Assembly (NCBI GenBank): GCA_964442745.1
Contig: CAYUAI010000057.1
Location: 1 to 27,203, forward strand
Source of the DNA: CAYUAI01 sp964442745
GTDB lineage: Bacteria > Pseudomonadota > Gammaproteobacteria > S012-40
Direction: 5' to 3'
Length of the DNA: 27,203 nt
The stretch's first letter is position 1, and every line of letters starts with the position of its first letter. The position numbers and the translations under genes were made by a program. The notes under the pieces are model-generated. The model was not told the origin of the DNA, ran no database searches, and worked only from the letters and a program-made list of their open reading frames with translations. Shown piece by piece: positions 1 through 9,278 of this stretch.

Positions 1-61
1 TTGGGTGTGAGACTGAGTGAAAAAACGTGTGAAAAAAACTCACAGATAATTGCTGACTATT

Positions 62-112
62 TTGCTATATTGATAGGTAATGATATGATCTAACTGTCTC
101 ATAATTGAGACA
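62..112 (+). promoter_or_regulatory. Candidate promoter with an operator-like palindrome
   Basis: A TTGCTA box (62-67), 16 bases, then TATGAT (84-89) preceded by TG at 81-82 form an extended -10 type sigma-70 promoter candidate. Directly behind it lies the inverted repeat TGTCTCA-taat-TGAGACA (95-112), at the expected transcription start, where a dimeric repressor could sit. The GTG of the small ORF follows at 142. This rests on sequence matching only; AT-rich DNA yields such matches by chance. Confidence 0.3.
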
Positions 113-141
113 AGGGATATTTAAAGACGCTAGGGGTCATC

Positions 142-327
142 GTGTCAACATTGAATGCAGCAGTGATCAAAGAAGCATTGACGCAGACCAGTACACAAAT
201 GGTCAAGGATTGGTGTCATCAACATATGGGAATATCAGTACAAGCGAACATTTACCCCACCAAAAGAGACGAAAATAGAGGAATAAAACCAGGATCAAGT
301 ATTATGTGCGTAGGCCTGGATTTTTAA
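142..327 (+). CDS. Small hypothetical protein (61 aa), not recognised
   Basis: The ORF starts at GTG 142 with a possible ribosome site (AGGGG, about 7 nt upstream) and lies just behind a promoter-like site with a palindrome. The product is 61 residues, has one Trp and two Cys, no signal peptide and no membrane segment. It has a basic-polar stretch (YPTKRDENRGIKPGSS) before a hydrophobic end (IMCVGLDF). I do not recognise a family. The abrupt end in a hydrophobic strand-like segment, and the surrounding mobile debris, suggest it could be the front part of a truncated longer gene. The stop codon lies in the loop of a 7 bp hairpin (310-316 with 330-336). It could also be a chance ORF. Confidence 0.3.
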   Translation: MSTLNAAVIKEALTQTSTQMVKDWCHQHMGISVQANIYPTKRDENRGIKPGSSIMCVGLDF

Positions 328-592
328 TCGGCCTACCTTATCGCTAACCCATAAACTTTAGCTGGTAGTTGTTTAGTCCTTTGACTCGCCTTTGAACCTG
401 TGGCGCAAATAAATGCCATAGTCGACTTCAATAGTAAGGTATCCCAATACAGTTTTTGTGTCAATTAAGAATTCTACAGGCTGAAAATCACTCTATATTG
501 AGAAAGAAAATTAGAGAAACCCATGAACCATGACGAATAATTCATGATCTGCTTTCCACTAAAAAATCTAAATTGACTCATCTACCTTTCAT
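328..592. other. Intergenic stretch without a convincing gene
   Basis: I see no supported gene in these 265 bases. On the minus strand there is a perfect TTGACA box (459-464) 17 bases from a poor -10 (TACCTT, 436-441), pointing away from the rpn relic and towards the antisense of the small ORF. Only ORFs below 40 codons follow it. An imperfect CATGAA/TTCATG repeat lies around 520-550. Nothing else stands out. Confidence 0.4.
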
Positions 593-745
593 ATATACCC
601 GTAGCGTTTGAGATTTAGGCTTTATTTTTGCCCTGACTGTGTTGGATCTTCTCGCAATAATCCCGCCATTACTCGTCGTTTCGCCTGGTCAGAACAAAAA
701 TATACCTCGTACTCAATACCTAAATCTCAAGCGCTACGGGTATAT
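593..745. repeat. Inverted-repeat (MITE-like) element
   Basis: Two 27-base arms, 593-619 and 719-745, are reverse complements with a single mismatch. Each contains the core ACCCGTAGCG then TTGAGATTTAGG. A second, shorter pairing continues inside the arms (TATTTTTG near 623-630 against CAAAAATA near 694-702). The element is about 150 bp and has no transposase. ATAT stands at both outer ends, so it is either part of the arms or a 4-base target duplication. This is the layout of a non-autonomous element; it lies 66 bases upstream of the rpn relic. The internal 61-codon plus-strand ORF is a by-product of the repeat. Confidence 0.75.
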
Positions 746-811
746 CCCCCCGAACGAGGTAAAATAAGTGTTTTGAAGCTTGGACTCATCTAAAAAATCA
801 TTCAATAAGTC

Positions 812-1155
812 ATGAAATTCTTAAACCCCAAAACTGATTTTGCATTTAAAAAAATATTCGGCTCGGAAGAAAGCCGCGATATTTTACTCAGCTTTCTCAA
901 TGCCATCCTCAACTTGCGCTCGCCCTACCAGCTCGTGGACATCGAAATTCTCGATCCCTACTTAGCCCCGAAAATTCGCGGCATGAAAGACACCTTTCTC
1001 GATGTCCGGGCTAAAGACGAGAAAAACCGATGGTATATTATCGAAATGCAAGTACTCAATGTCGCCGGGTTTGAAAAACGAATATTTTTCATGATAGTTT
1101 GAAAATCGGATTCGATACCGAGATTGGCCTCACGGACGAAGATTCCCAACCCTAA
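812..1155 (+). pseudogene. Rpn-family PD-(D/E)XK nuclease/transposase, truncated
   Basis: The reading frame from ATG 812 gives the characteristic start of Rpn (recombination-promoting nuclease / PD-(D/E)XK nuclease family transposase) proteins: MKFLNPKTDFAFKKIFG, then DTFLDVRA with the catalytic Asp, then YIIEMQV, the E-x-Q variant of the catalytic (D/E)-x-K strand. Rpn proteins are usually about 250-300 residues, whereas this frame stops after 96 (TGA at 1100-1102), shortly after the nuclease core begins. In the next frame (1090-1155) an open stretch follows, HDSLKIGFDTEIGLTDEDSQP then stop, which may be the displaced C-terminal end after a deletion or frameshift. It overlaps the last codons of the convergent ATPase gene. 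I read it as a decayed gene; loss of function is inferred. Confidence 0.75.
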
Positions 1156-4100
1156 CGAGTCTCAGTAAATTGCCGCAACTGCACGGTTAGCTCACTCACT
1201 TTATTTAATATATTAAGGTCTAAATCAATTTTGTGATTCATCGACTTAACCACCGGCATAAATGACGTATCAATGGTCTCGGCCAATAAAGTGAAGGCTT
1301 TTTCCAATCCAGGCACGGGTTGATTAACCACTTTTACGTTGATGTTCATCTCGGCTAAGCGTTGTTGAATGGCCGTCATTTGTTGGCTGATGGAAGCCAT
1401 TGAAACTTCCAGAGAAGAGCTTTTGCTTAACTTATCTGGCAATTGCTGGAGTTGCTCACTGAGCAATGAAATTTGTTTGGCAACCTTGGTGGCTGCATCT
1501 ACATCATCACCGCCCATGGACTGCATACGCTGATAATCTTTTTTAATTTTTTGCCAACGCACTTGTTGTTCATCGGATAACTGTTGCCTCAGTTCGGCTA
1601 ATTTTAAGAGATTCTCCTCCGCCCCCGTGGTTAAGAGCTGAGCTTCTCCCTGGTAATGATCAGAGATAACATTCTGTAACTCGTTATTATCCATCACTGC
1701 CACCACTTTTTCCGCGATTTTATTCATGTTCCGATAACTGCCTTGTAACTTAAAAGGTGGCTCGGTGCGGTAGCGATCATCGGTGGCGGCTGAACGAATA
1801 TACAATTGATTCACTTTTAACAAAATCGTCTGAACCACAAATAGCTTTTTAAATAGGCTAACGATTTCGCCGGTTTCCGCGCTGCTATAACTGTGACTAA
1901 ATTCACTGCTTGAAACATCCTCCCCTTTTGCCAAAGCGATGAAACGATAGACATCTTGCATATCACGGGTCGCTAGTGGCGCGAGCACCGCATTAGATGT
2001 CAAGCTATTTTCCAGAAAACTGAGCGAAAACACCGGCTCTTGCCCTGTTAAAATATCGCCTAGGTTATACACATCAGCGCGATTCGCCAACATGTCTGGA
2101 ATCTTAAATAACTCACCTGACTCCGTATAGGGATTGCCCGCCATCACGATACAAAATTTCTTTCCCCGCAGGTCATAGGTTTTGCTCTGGCCATGGCGTA
2201 CCGCGTTAATACGCCGCGTGCCATCGCACAGTGAAATAAATTTTTGTAAAAATTCCGGATGAGTATGTTGTATATCATCTAAGTACAACATCACGTTATT
2301 GGCCATTTCCAAACCCAGGCTCAACTTCTCCAATTCCTGTTTGGCGGTGGCATTAGGTGCATTGGCCGGATCGAGCGAGTACACTTGATGGCCTAAGGAT
2401 GGACAATTTATTTTCATAAAAACCAAACCCAGTCGATCCGCAATATATTCCATGAGTGTGGTCTTACCATAGCCCGGTGGTGAAATCAGTAGTAACAGCC
2501 CCATTAAATCCGTTCGTTTGGTATCACCAACGGTGCCCATTTGTTTCGCTAAATTATCACCAATCATGGGCAAATAAACATCATTAATAAGTTTGTTACG
2601 CACGAAAGAAGAGAGCGGCTTAGCCTGAAAGGAACTCAGTTGTAGGATTTTTTTCTGCTCATTGATAATGCACTGCTTGAGTTGCTGAAATTGATTAAAC
2701 TCTTGTACAATGACTTGTTGATGATAAGCCAAACGCTCAAAAAATTCATCAAAAGTAATCATTAAACGTTGTGAGTGAATAGCCGCATGGTCACCTAACA
2801 ACCCGTCTACTTCGACCATTAAGTCTAAGTCAGAATAATGCCTGTTAATATTTTTAACGATCAATAAACTGATCGCTTCAGGCACATAGCGACGATATTT
2901 TTCTAACTGGTTAAACTGAAGATAACCCGTTAACCATGACTCGGTTAATGCCCACTTAGCAAAGACTTGATCGGTGGCACTATCGAGCATTCGCTCAAAA
3001 TCTTCACGATGGGTAATTTTTTCCATATGTGAGAGCAATCTATCGGCAATCATTTTTGCATATTGACTCACAATAAATGACTCGTCAGAAGCCGTCAATA
3101 CATAGACTAAATATTCACTCGCGGTGGTATATAATATATTATCAAAAGAAAATGAATACTGGCTCAAACAAGACTGCATCGCCTCGTTAATTTCTTTTTT
3201 AAGCTGATCAAAAGCTTGTTCACTTGCCAAACTATTCCATAACACGTTCGCGCTTTGAGCGCGTTTTATCCATGATTGACGCGGTAACGGTACTTGATGC
3301 AATGACCAAAATAGGACCGCGACCGCTCTTGGCAAAGGCGCATATTTCAATAACCCAGCGGCATCACGTAATGGAATAAGCTTGCTTAAAATTTTTCCGC
3401 AATCCTCATCATGGATGCCTTTTTGATAACCTTCTTGATAACGCTGGCTAGCAAAATGCTGAACGATGCCGTTGAGTTTATCGAGTTTCTCCCATTGAGA
3501 TTTAAGACTCGCCCAGGAAACCAAGCTATTGGATTTTTCTGACGCCCATAAAATTTGTGCCGCTAGATATTCCGATCGATACACGTGCTTGGTTTCAGAA
3601 ACCAAAGGCTGATCCCAGTATTTCATAAGCGATGTCAATCGATCATCAACCAGTGGTTCATTAAAACCTGTCCCGGTCAAATGTATCACTAACTGCCCTG
3701 AACGCTTGATCAAGGTTAAATCCAGTGCTTGCGTATTAACACTAAATCGATGTCGACCGAATTTGATTACCTTACCATCGGCATAAAAAATTTCAGTTTT
3801 ATCACGTAATGTGCGAATAGCTTGCTCACGCTGTGACTTTAAGCGGGCCGTTAAATCATCGGCACCCACGGTATCTTCCAATCCGTGCAGTTGCTCGATC
3901 AATGCGTTTATTTTTATGACCATGGCATCCGAGGAAAAATAGGTATTTAACTCATCAAGGGAAGTAAATTTTTGAGAGCGGCGCTGAATACCGATTAATA
4001 CCCGATCGGCCGCTTCCATTAAATGCTGTGCTTTACGCTGCCGTTCATCCAATAGGGCTTGTTTTTTCGATTCGAACACTTCATATAAGGCTTCCCTTTT

Positions 4101-6353
4101 CTGTAAAATATCACTGAGAAACTCATCGTGTTCACTGAACTTGCTCTCCATTTCATCTAGCTGTATGACGAGTCGAGACAGCTGTTCGTCACATTTTTCA
4201 GGACTATCCACTAAACTCAATGCACTGGTCATACTTTGGGTGAGCAAGGTGAATTGGGCAGAAAATTCGGCCACCGCCTCCTGACTGGTTAATGATTTCC
4301 GATGAATGTTAGCCTGGGCTTTAGCTTGATTGAGTCTGCCATACACTTCCGAGATCCCGGCTAAAATGCTGGTGCGCACGGTGGCATCATCCACTTTAAT
4401 GGAAGCTAACATGTCATTGAGCATTTCCAAGCCAACGGCTAATTCATCGAGTTCAGCTAACTTAGGCTGGATGTCTATCACCGTTTGACTCGCTTCAATC
4501 GTTTGCTGAATTTCCTGAATTTTATCGGCGTATCGAGTAAAGGCATCGTCTTTTGCAAGAAACTGAACGGTTTTCTTCCCCAGTGTCTCTTGAGCTTGCA
4601 GCACTTGCGTTTCCAGATCAGCCAGCGCATCGACATCCATGTATCGATATTCCCCAAGGGTTTTTAAGTGTCCTCGCTGTTGCCTTAGCTCAAGCAATAC
4701 GGCCGCAAATTGTTCAGGCGATTGTCTTCGCTGGCTGTTAATCCCATTAAGTAGACGTTGTTGCTCAAGTTGCGCACTGGTTAACGCTTGTCGCGCTTGG
4801 GCTTGGATACTCTGCACCTTTTCAAACTCATCTAAAACCAGTTCAGTGGTTTCTGCGATCGTTGTTAAGGGCGTAGCAAAATCACCTAAATCGTCCATCG
4901 CTAACCAATAATAACTATCCAAGGTGCGCTGACAGGCCGAGATAATATCTTCACAGACATGTCGAGACATGGGATCACTCTGCATCGCTTTGGTTATACT
5001 ATATAAATCCGAGATACCTCTGACCAAATCAGCATTACCAATTTTTGCTAAAAAAGAATCATTACTCGGCATGGCATGCGCATAATTTTCACTATAAAAT
5101 GGGGTTTGCCAGATTTGCATGGGATGGTGACGGGTGGGTTCATCATGCTCCGCTTGAAAAATGACAGCCTTGCCATCTTCATACACACAATAGCCATGGC
5201 CATAAATGGGGTTGAGTAGTTCTTTGCGAATCAGGTTATAGGAAAATAAAGCAAACTTTCCTTCCGTATCCTCATAAAACACATACCATACATCCTCACC
5301 ATTGGGTGATTTAATCTGTTTTCTGAAGTGCAACCCCGTGATATTATCTTCAAACCGTTTGTTTTCATCATTTTGTAAATAATAACCGCCCGGAAAAATG
5401 ATGCCATGATCTTCTGGCAATTGTATACACGCTAGACCTATGGCATCAATTCTGGCGACCCGCTTGCTCCGGGTATTAAAAACTAAATAGCGCCAATGAT
5501 CTTCTCGATAAGGTTTTATTTTTAACAAGATCAACACACCGAGCTTGGCATAATGAATGTCAGCATCATCTAACGATTGATGGGTATCAATCACCGCCTC
5601 TTGAAACACCCCTATCCCATCTTCGGTATTATTTTCAATTTTAACCGTTAATTGGCCATTGATGGTTTCCACAAACATTTCGTCTAAAATGGAAAAATGA
5701 GGATGTTTACCTAGAATTTGATCATCACGGGTCGTCTCTGTCCAGAAAAAATCATGAGAGGCGGGCGGAACAATATCCCGTTCGCCACGATTATCGATAT
5801 AGCGAATACTGCCATCACCATCAATAATCCAGCGAAATACCCGCACATCATTAATTGAATGACCAATCTGAAAGGTGGCTAATAGTTTTTCCTGGGCGAC
5901 TTGTAATTGTAATAAACGGGCGTGTTGGTAATAGCCATATAATTCTTGAAAGTCGCTCACAAAACGCGGCTCATGGAGAAAACTGGCGGCCCCATCAACC
6001 GCGACCACATCGAGCCCTTGGTTTTCTGTCAGCTCATAGAGGCTGAACACATCACTAACTTGAGTGGTTTTCTTTAACCCAATAAATACGTTATAACCAA
6101 ACAATAAATACTGATTGACCCGGACAATATCTCTGGGTACACAATTATTTTCAGTTCTAACCCTCACCCGACTAATAATGGCCAACGCCGTTTGGCCAAA
6201 TTGCTGTTCACGTTGTTGATTAATATTTTGTAATTTTTTTTCTAAGGTTTGACCTTGTTCAAGCAAACGTTTACGAATGACATCATACGCCCCACCTGCC
6301 ACCACCGCCTGATTTAATGCGGATTCATCTTCCGATTGAGAAATTTTAGCCAC
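1152..6353 (-). CDS. Giant DUF3686/AAA+ ATPase ('DNA repair ATPase' family)
   Basis: This is a 1733-residue cytoplasmic ATPase with no signal or membrane segment. Residues ~1-450 match the bacterial DUF3686 N-terminal region (for example RTENNCVPRDIV, and many short beta-rich repeats that look like a propeller). Residues ~500-900 are long coiled coils. A P-loop AAA+ domain follows: Walker A SPPGYGKTT near residue 1296, Walker B VMLYLDDIQ near 1357 and a sensor-1-like VMAGNP near 1406. The C-terminal ~150 residues are again coiled coil. The length fits the family. The start is GTG at 6351-6353 with only a weak ribosome site. It is the last gene of the operon with the flotillin and the YqiJ-like protein, 13 nt behind the flotillin stop. 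Databases call the family 'DNA repair ATPase', but I know of no firm functional proof. The operon points to membrane-associated remodelling (inference). Confidence 0.88.
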   Translation of the reverse strand: MAKISQSEDESALNQAVVAGGAYDVIRKRLLEQGQTLEKKLQNINQQREQQFGQTALAIISRVRVRTENNCVPRDIVRVNQYLLFGYNVFIGLKKTTQVSDVFSLYELTENQGLDVVAVDGAASFLHEPRFVSDFQELYGYYQHARLLQLQVAQEKLLATFQIGHSINDVRVFRWIIDGDGSIRYIDNRGERDIVPPASHDFFWTETTRDDQILGKHPHFSILDEMFVETINGQLTVKIENNTEDGIGVFQEAVIDTHQSLDDADIHYAKLGVLILLKIKPYREDHWRYLVFNTRSKRVARIDAIGLACIQLPEDHGIIFPGGYYLQNDENKRFEDNITGLHFRKQIKSPNGEDVWYVFYEDTEGKFALFSYNLIRKELLNPIYGHGYCVYEDGKAVIFQAEHDEPTRHHPMQIWQTPFYSENYAHAMPSNDSFLAKIGNADLVRGISDLYSITKAMQSDPMSRHVCEDIISACQRTLDSYYWLAMDDLGDFATPLTTIAETTELVLDEFEKVQSIQAQARQALTSAQLEQQRLLNGINSQRRQSPEQFAAVLLELRQQRGHLKTLGEYRYMDVDALADLETQVLQAQETLGKKTVQFLAKDDAFTRYADKIQEIQQTIEASQTVIDIQPKLAELDELAVGLEMLNDMLASIKVDDATVRTSILAGISEVYGRLNQAKAQANIHRKSLTSQEAVAEFSAQFTLLTQSMTSALSLVDSPEKCDEQLSRLVIQLDEMESKFSEHDEFLSDILQKREALYEVFESKKQALLDERQRKAQHLMEAADRVLIGIQRRSQKFTSLDELNTYFSSDAMVIKINALIEQLHGLEDTVGADDLTARLKSQREQAIRTLRDKTEIFYADGKVIKFGRHRFSVNTQALDLTLIKRSGQLVIHLTGTGFNEPLVDDRLTSLMKYWDQPLVSETKHVYRSEYLAAQILWASEKSNSLVSWASLKSQWEKLDKLNGIVQHFASQRYQEGYQKGIHDEDCGKILSKLIPLRDAAGLLKYAPLPRAVAVLFWSLHQVPLPRQSWIKRAQSANVLWNSLASEQAFDQLKKEINEAMQSCLSQYSFSFDNILYTTASEYLVYVLTASDESFIVSQYAKMIADRLLSHMEKITHREDFERMLDSATDQVFAKWALTESWLTGYLQFNQLEKYRRYVPEAISLLIVKNINRHYSDLDLMVEVDGLLGDHAAIHSQRLMITFDEFFERLAYHQQVIVQEFNQFQQLKQCIINEQKKILQLSSFQAKPLSSFVRNKLINDVYLPMIGDNLAKQMGTVGDTKRTDLMGLLLLISPPGYGKTTLMEYIADRLGLVFMKINCPSLGHQVYSLDPANAPNATAKQELEKLSLGLEMANNVMLYLDDIQHTHPEFLQKFISLCDGTRRINAVRHGQSKTYDLRGKKFCIVMAGNPYTESGELFKIPDMLANRADVYNLGDILTGQEPVFSLSFLENSLTSNAVLAPLATRDMQDVYRFIALAKGEDVSSSEFSHSYSSAETGEIVSLFKKLFVVQTILLKVNQLYIRSAATDDRYRTEPPFKLQGSYRNMNKIAEKVVAVMDNNELQNVISDHYQGEAQLLTTGAEENLLKLAELRQQLSDEQQVRWQKIKKDYQRMQSMGGDDVDAATKVAKQISLLSEQLQQLPDKLSKSSSLEVSMASISQQMTAIQQRLAEMNINVKVVNQPVPGLEKAFTLLAETIDTSFMPVVKSMNHKIDLDLNILNKVSELTVQLRQFTETR

Positions 6354-6366
6354 AGTGTATTATCCG

Positions 6367-8424
6367 TTAACTCGATAAGTTTTTTCGAGATAAAGCATTG
6401 ACGGTTTCAATTAATTCAGGCACTGAAAATTTTTGATCACCGGTGCCCAGCGCCAATAATCTCGCCAACACCGTTTGTAAAGCTTCACTTTTACCGATGG
6501 CACCATCAATGGCTTTGCCTACCGAAAGCGACTTAATAAACGTATCAAGAAACTGCCCATCCCCGCCAATAATTTCAATATTGGCTTTTTCCAGTGCTTG
6601 GGCCAACACTTGTGCTTGTCGTTCTGCGATTTCGGTATTGGCAGTAATGGCTTGTAAATTCTCCCGGTGGGCATTATCTATTTGCATGCGAAATTCCTCG
6701 TGAGAACGTACCTCTGGATTCATATTGGCCATGGCAATAAATTTCTGTGTTAACCCTTCCGCTTCGGCTTGCAAACGCTGCAATATAACAGTCGCTTCCG
6801 CTTCCCCTTTTTGTTTAATCGCTTCGGCTTCGGCCACTTGGATTTTCACACTCACCATGGCTTGTTGTTCTTCGCTGTTGGCATCGGCTTCTTTCACTCT
6901 GACATCTGCCATGCCCAGTTCTTCATTGCCTTGCGCCTGGGCAAGCAATTGTTCTTTTTTCACTTTCGCTTCCATCAGACCTTGCTTTTCCAAGGCAATC
7001 ACTTTCGCTTGTAGTATTTGGGCCTCGGCTAAACCCGGTGCTGCCACTTCTTCTTTAACCGCTTCGGCTAAGTATTTTTTGGCATCGGCTTCCTTGCTGA
7101 CTGCTTCTCGTTCCGCCTCGGCCAGAATCAATCGCTCTTTGGCTCGCAATTCAGCAGTGCGTGCTTGCGCTTCAGCCGCTTTGATATCTTTCACCAATTC
7201 TTGTTCTGCCAACGATTCGGCCAAAATAATATCCGATTTTTTATTGCGTTCAGCTTCGGCGACCATGCGCAACTCATTAATTCGCTCTTCTTCTTCGGCT
7301 ACGCTTTTATCCACCACAATACGCTCTCTCACCACCTCGGCAATTTCACGTTTTTCTTGCTCAACGGCTTTTTCTTTAGCAATCGTTTCCAAAGCCACTT
7401 GCTTTTCCCGGTCAATGGCTTCTAATTGCCGTACTCGCTCAACTTTTTCCTGCTCAATGACTAAAGCACGTTCTCGATTTTTACCCGCGACCTCCACTTC
7501 ACGTTTTCGATTTTCTTCTTGTACTTGTAAAGCTTGTTCCGTGGCAATTTTTGCGGTCTCGGATTTTAGCTTTTCTTCCGCTTCGATTTTTTCTCTTTCT
7601 GCTTTTTCTCTCGCCTTGACTGAAGAAATTTCTCGCTCTTGACGGGATTCGGCGTCGGCTTGTATGCGTTCCAGTTCTAATATTTTTTCTTGGGTTTCCA
7701 CATCTTTTTTCTTAATGCGAGTTTGTTCATCACGCTCTAGTTCATTAGTTAAAATATGCTGCTGCGCCGTCAGCTCAGTAATTTTTCGGATACCCTCGGC
7801 ATCTAAAATATTACTCCTGTCCAAATGGATAATCGGGGTTTGCTCCAAATAATCAATCGCCGCATCTTCCAACACATAGCCGTTAAGATCACTGCCAATA
7901 ATGCGAATAATGTCATCCCGAAAACGATCTCTTTCTTTGTATAAATCAACAAAATCCAGTTGTTTACCCACGGTTTTCAAGGCTTCCGAAAATTTCGCGC
8001 TAAATAATTCATCCATGGTGGCTTTGTCAGACGCACGCACACAACCAATGGCTTGAGCCACCTTTAACACATCTTCACGGGTTTTATTCACTCGTACAAA
8101 AAAAGTGACCTTAATATCCGCTCGAATATTGTCATTGCAAATCAAACCTTCGGAGCCAGCACGATCGATCTCGATGGTTTTTAATGCAATATTCATAAAC
8201 TCTTTTTTATGAATCACAGGAATCACTAAACGACCCGTAAACGTCACATCCGGTATCTGGCGCAAGGTATTGACAATCATCGCCGTACCCTGCTCCACTT
8301 TGATATAAAACTGCATCACAATAAGTACTGTGCCAAATAATACGCCAGCAATGATAAGTATAACGGTTCCAACAGCGATTAAATCAGCAGACATCAATGC
8401 GTTTCCTTCTTCCAAGAATTCCAT
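6367..8424 (-). CDS. yqiK: Flotillin-family (band 7/SPFH) inner-membrane protein, YqiK-like
   Basis: This 685-residue protein has one N-terminal membrane segment (about residues 14-38, LIAVGTVILIIAGVLFGTVL). An SPFH/band-7 domain follows (~40-210; FTGRLVIPVIHKKEFMNI, IRADIKVTFFVRVN). Then comes a very long Ala/Glu/Lys-rich coiled coil (~215-570) typical of flotillins, and a C-terminal region (~590-685) with a glycine turn (IIGGDG). Such proteins oligomerise under the membrane and organise microdomains; E. coli YqiK is the nearest named relative I recognise. ATG 8424 has AAGGAA about 8 nt upstream; Met11 is an alternative start. It lies 13 nt behind the YqiJ-like gene and 13 nt before the giant ATPase, so the three are surely co-transcribed. 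The antisense strand shows a 305-codon open frame caused by the biased Ala/Glu codons; it is not a gene. Confidence 0.92.
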   Translation of the reverse strand: MEFLEEGNALMSADLIAVGTVILIIAGVLFGTVLIVMQFYIKVEQGTAMIVNTLRQIPDVTFTGRLVIPVIHKKEFMNIALKTIEIDRAGSEGLICNDNIRADIKVTFFVRVNKTREDVLKVAQAIGCVRASDKATMDELFSAKFSEALKTVGKQLDFVDLYKERDRFRDDIIRIIGSDLNGYVLEDAAIDYLEQTPIIHLDRSNILDAEGIRKITELTAQQHILTNELERDEQTRIKKKDVETQEKILELERIQADAESRQEREISSVKAREKAEREKIEAEEKLKSETAKIATEQALQVQEENRKREVEVAGKNRERALVIEQEKVERVRQLEAIDREKQVALETIAKEKAVEQEKREIAEVVRERIVVDKSVAEEEERINELRMVAEAERNKKSDIILAESLAEQELVKDIKAAEAQARTAELRAKERLILAEAEREAVSKEADAKKYLAEAVKEEVAAPGLAEAQILQAKVIALEKQGLMEAKVKKEQLLAQAQGNEELGMADVRVKEADANSEEQQAMVSVKIQVAEAEAIKQKGEAEATVILQRLQAEAEGLTQKFIAMANMNPEVRSHEEFRMQIDNAHRENLQAITANTEIAERQAQVLAQALEKANIEIIGGDGQFLDTFIKSLSVGKAIDGAIGKSEALQTVLARLLALGTGDQKFSVPELIETVNALSRKNLSS

Positions 8425-8437
8425 ACGGTTTCATTCC

Positions 8438-9067
8438 TTAGTGTTGAAATGCTTTATCCGATACCACCTCAAACGTGCTTTTATTTTTGTCGTAATCAAT
8501 AATCACGACCTTGTCACCTTTTGTTAAATCATTGGGGGGATTGGCTCGGATGGCCAAAATCAAACCCGCTTCACCGTCATCCAAAGCCGCTTGCCCAAAT
8601 ACATCAGACACGGTTAAAGTCATTACCGTGCAAACCGAACCCACCAGTTGATGGTGGCTCACGGCAGCCTGTTCGACAAAAAACCGTTTCATCGGTCGAA
8701 TCATGCGCGCCACCAAAGGGATAGCCAATGTAAAGCTCATGACTAAAATCGCCATTCCACCCATCCATTGAAAAATTGTCCCAGCTAACAACGGCAGCAA
8801 ATAGGCGGTGGAAAAATAACAAAACAACCAGCTAAACAAGACCAGTAATGACAAACTCAACGAAACCGGCACCCCAATAAGTCCAAACGTTAACAGCAAA
8901 CCCGATAGTCCCGATAAACTGGAGGGATCTGCATCTATATCAAAATCAAAGATATTCACATCCACCGCACCCAGCATGGCCAATAACCAATAAATCACCA
9001 CAATACCTAACAACACCGTGAAAATAACGCTAGGAAAACTGGTAATGTTGTGGATAAATTGTTCCAT
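8438..9067 (-). CDS. yqiJ: YqiJ/NfeD-like membrane OB-fold protein
   Basis: The 209-residue protein has four hydrophobic segments (roughly 13-33, 54-78, 80-100 and 104-121) with a short acidic stretch (NIFDFDIDADPSS) between the first two. A cytoplasmic-type C-terminal beta domain (~135-205; GEAGLILAIRANPPNDLTKG, KVVIIDYDK) fits the OB fold of NfeD/YqiJ proteins. NfeD-type proteins are the standard partners of flotillins and are thought to control their assembly. ATG 9067 has a good ribosome site (GAGGCGGA). It is the first gene of the operon with the flotillin 13 nt downstream. I rely on topology, the OB-fold signature and context for the name. Confidence 0.85.
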   Translation of the reverse strand: MEQFIHNITSFPSVIFTVLLGIVVIYWLLAMLGAVDVNIFDFDIDADPSSLSGLSGLLLTFGLIGVPVSLSLSLLVLFSWLFCYFSTAYLLPLLAGTIFQWMGGMAILVMSFTLAIPLVARMIRPMKRFFVEQAAVSHHQLVGSVCTVMTLTVSDVFGQAALDDGEAGLILAIRANPPNDLTKGDKVVIIDYDKNKSTFEVVSDKAFQH

Positions 9068-9129
9068 TTCCGCCTCGATTAATTTTCAAGCTTTATTACG
9101 ATGCATTGATAGCCAAATTTCATCTACCA

Positions 9130-9180
9130 ACGATCGCTCTTTACTTTCGACTATACAATAGTATGACATACAGCCACAAT
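9130..9180 (-). promoter_or_regulatory. Weak candidate promoter of the yqiJ-yqiK-ATPase operon
   Basis: On the minus strand the leader of the operon contains TTGTGG, 18 bases, then TATAGT with TG directly before it. It lies about 80-100 bases upstream of the yqiJ ATG at 9067 and behind the candidate terminator of the preceding cus operon. The -35 box is poor, so this is a guess at the most promoter-like place in the gap. Confidence 0.25.
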
Positions 9181-9232
9181 TGCTAGGCAATGGGTCAGTT
9201 AAACAATGGACAACTTAAGAAACTGTTTGATT

Positions 9233-9278
9233 AAAAAATATCGAGCGAAAAATCGTCAAAATGAGGCGATTTTTCGCT
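9233..9278 (-). terminator. Candidate intrinsic terminator behind the cus operon
   Basis: A perfect 12 bp stem, AGCGAAAAATCG (9244-9255) with CGATTTTTCGCT (9267-9278), has an 11-base loop. Read on the minus strand it is followed after 5 bases by a run of six T (9233-9238). It lies between the end of the PII-like gene (9499) and the yqiJ operon (9067). The stem is AT-rich and the T run is not directly attached, so termination may be weak. The plus strand has no T run here. Confidence 0.4.

Noticed and set aside
608..793. 61-codon plus-strand ORF
   Set aside because: It starts and ends in or near the arms of the inverted-repeat element, and its ends mirror each other; it is a product of the repeat.
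6725..7642. 305-codon plus-strand ORF
   Set aside because: It lies entirely antisense to the flotillin coiled coil. Its Ser/Ala/Cys/Phe-rich product is the expected mirror of Ala/Glu/Lys codons, and it has no ribosome site or family resemblance.
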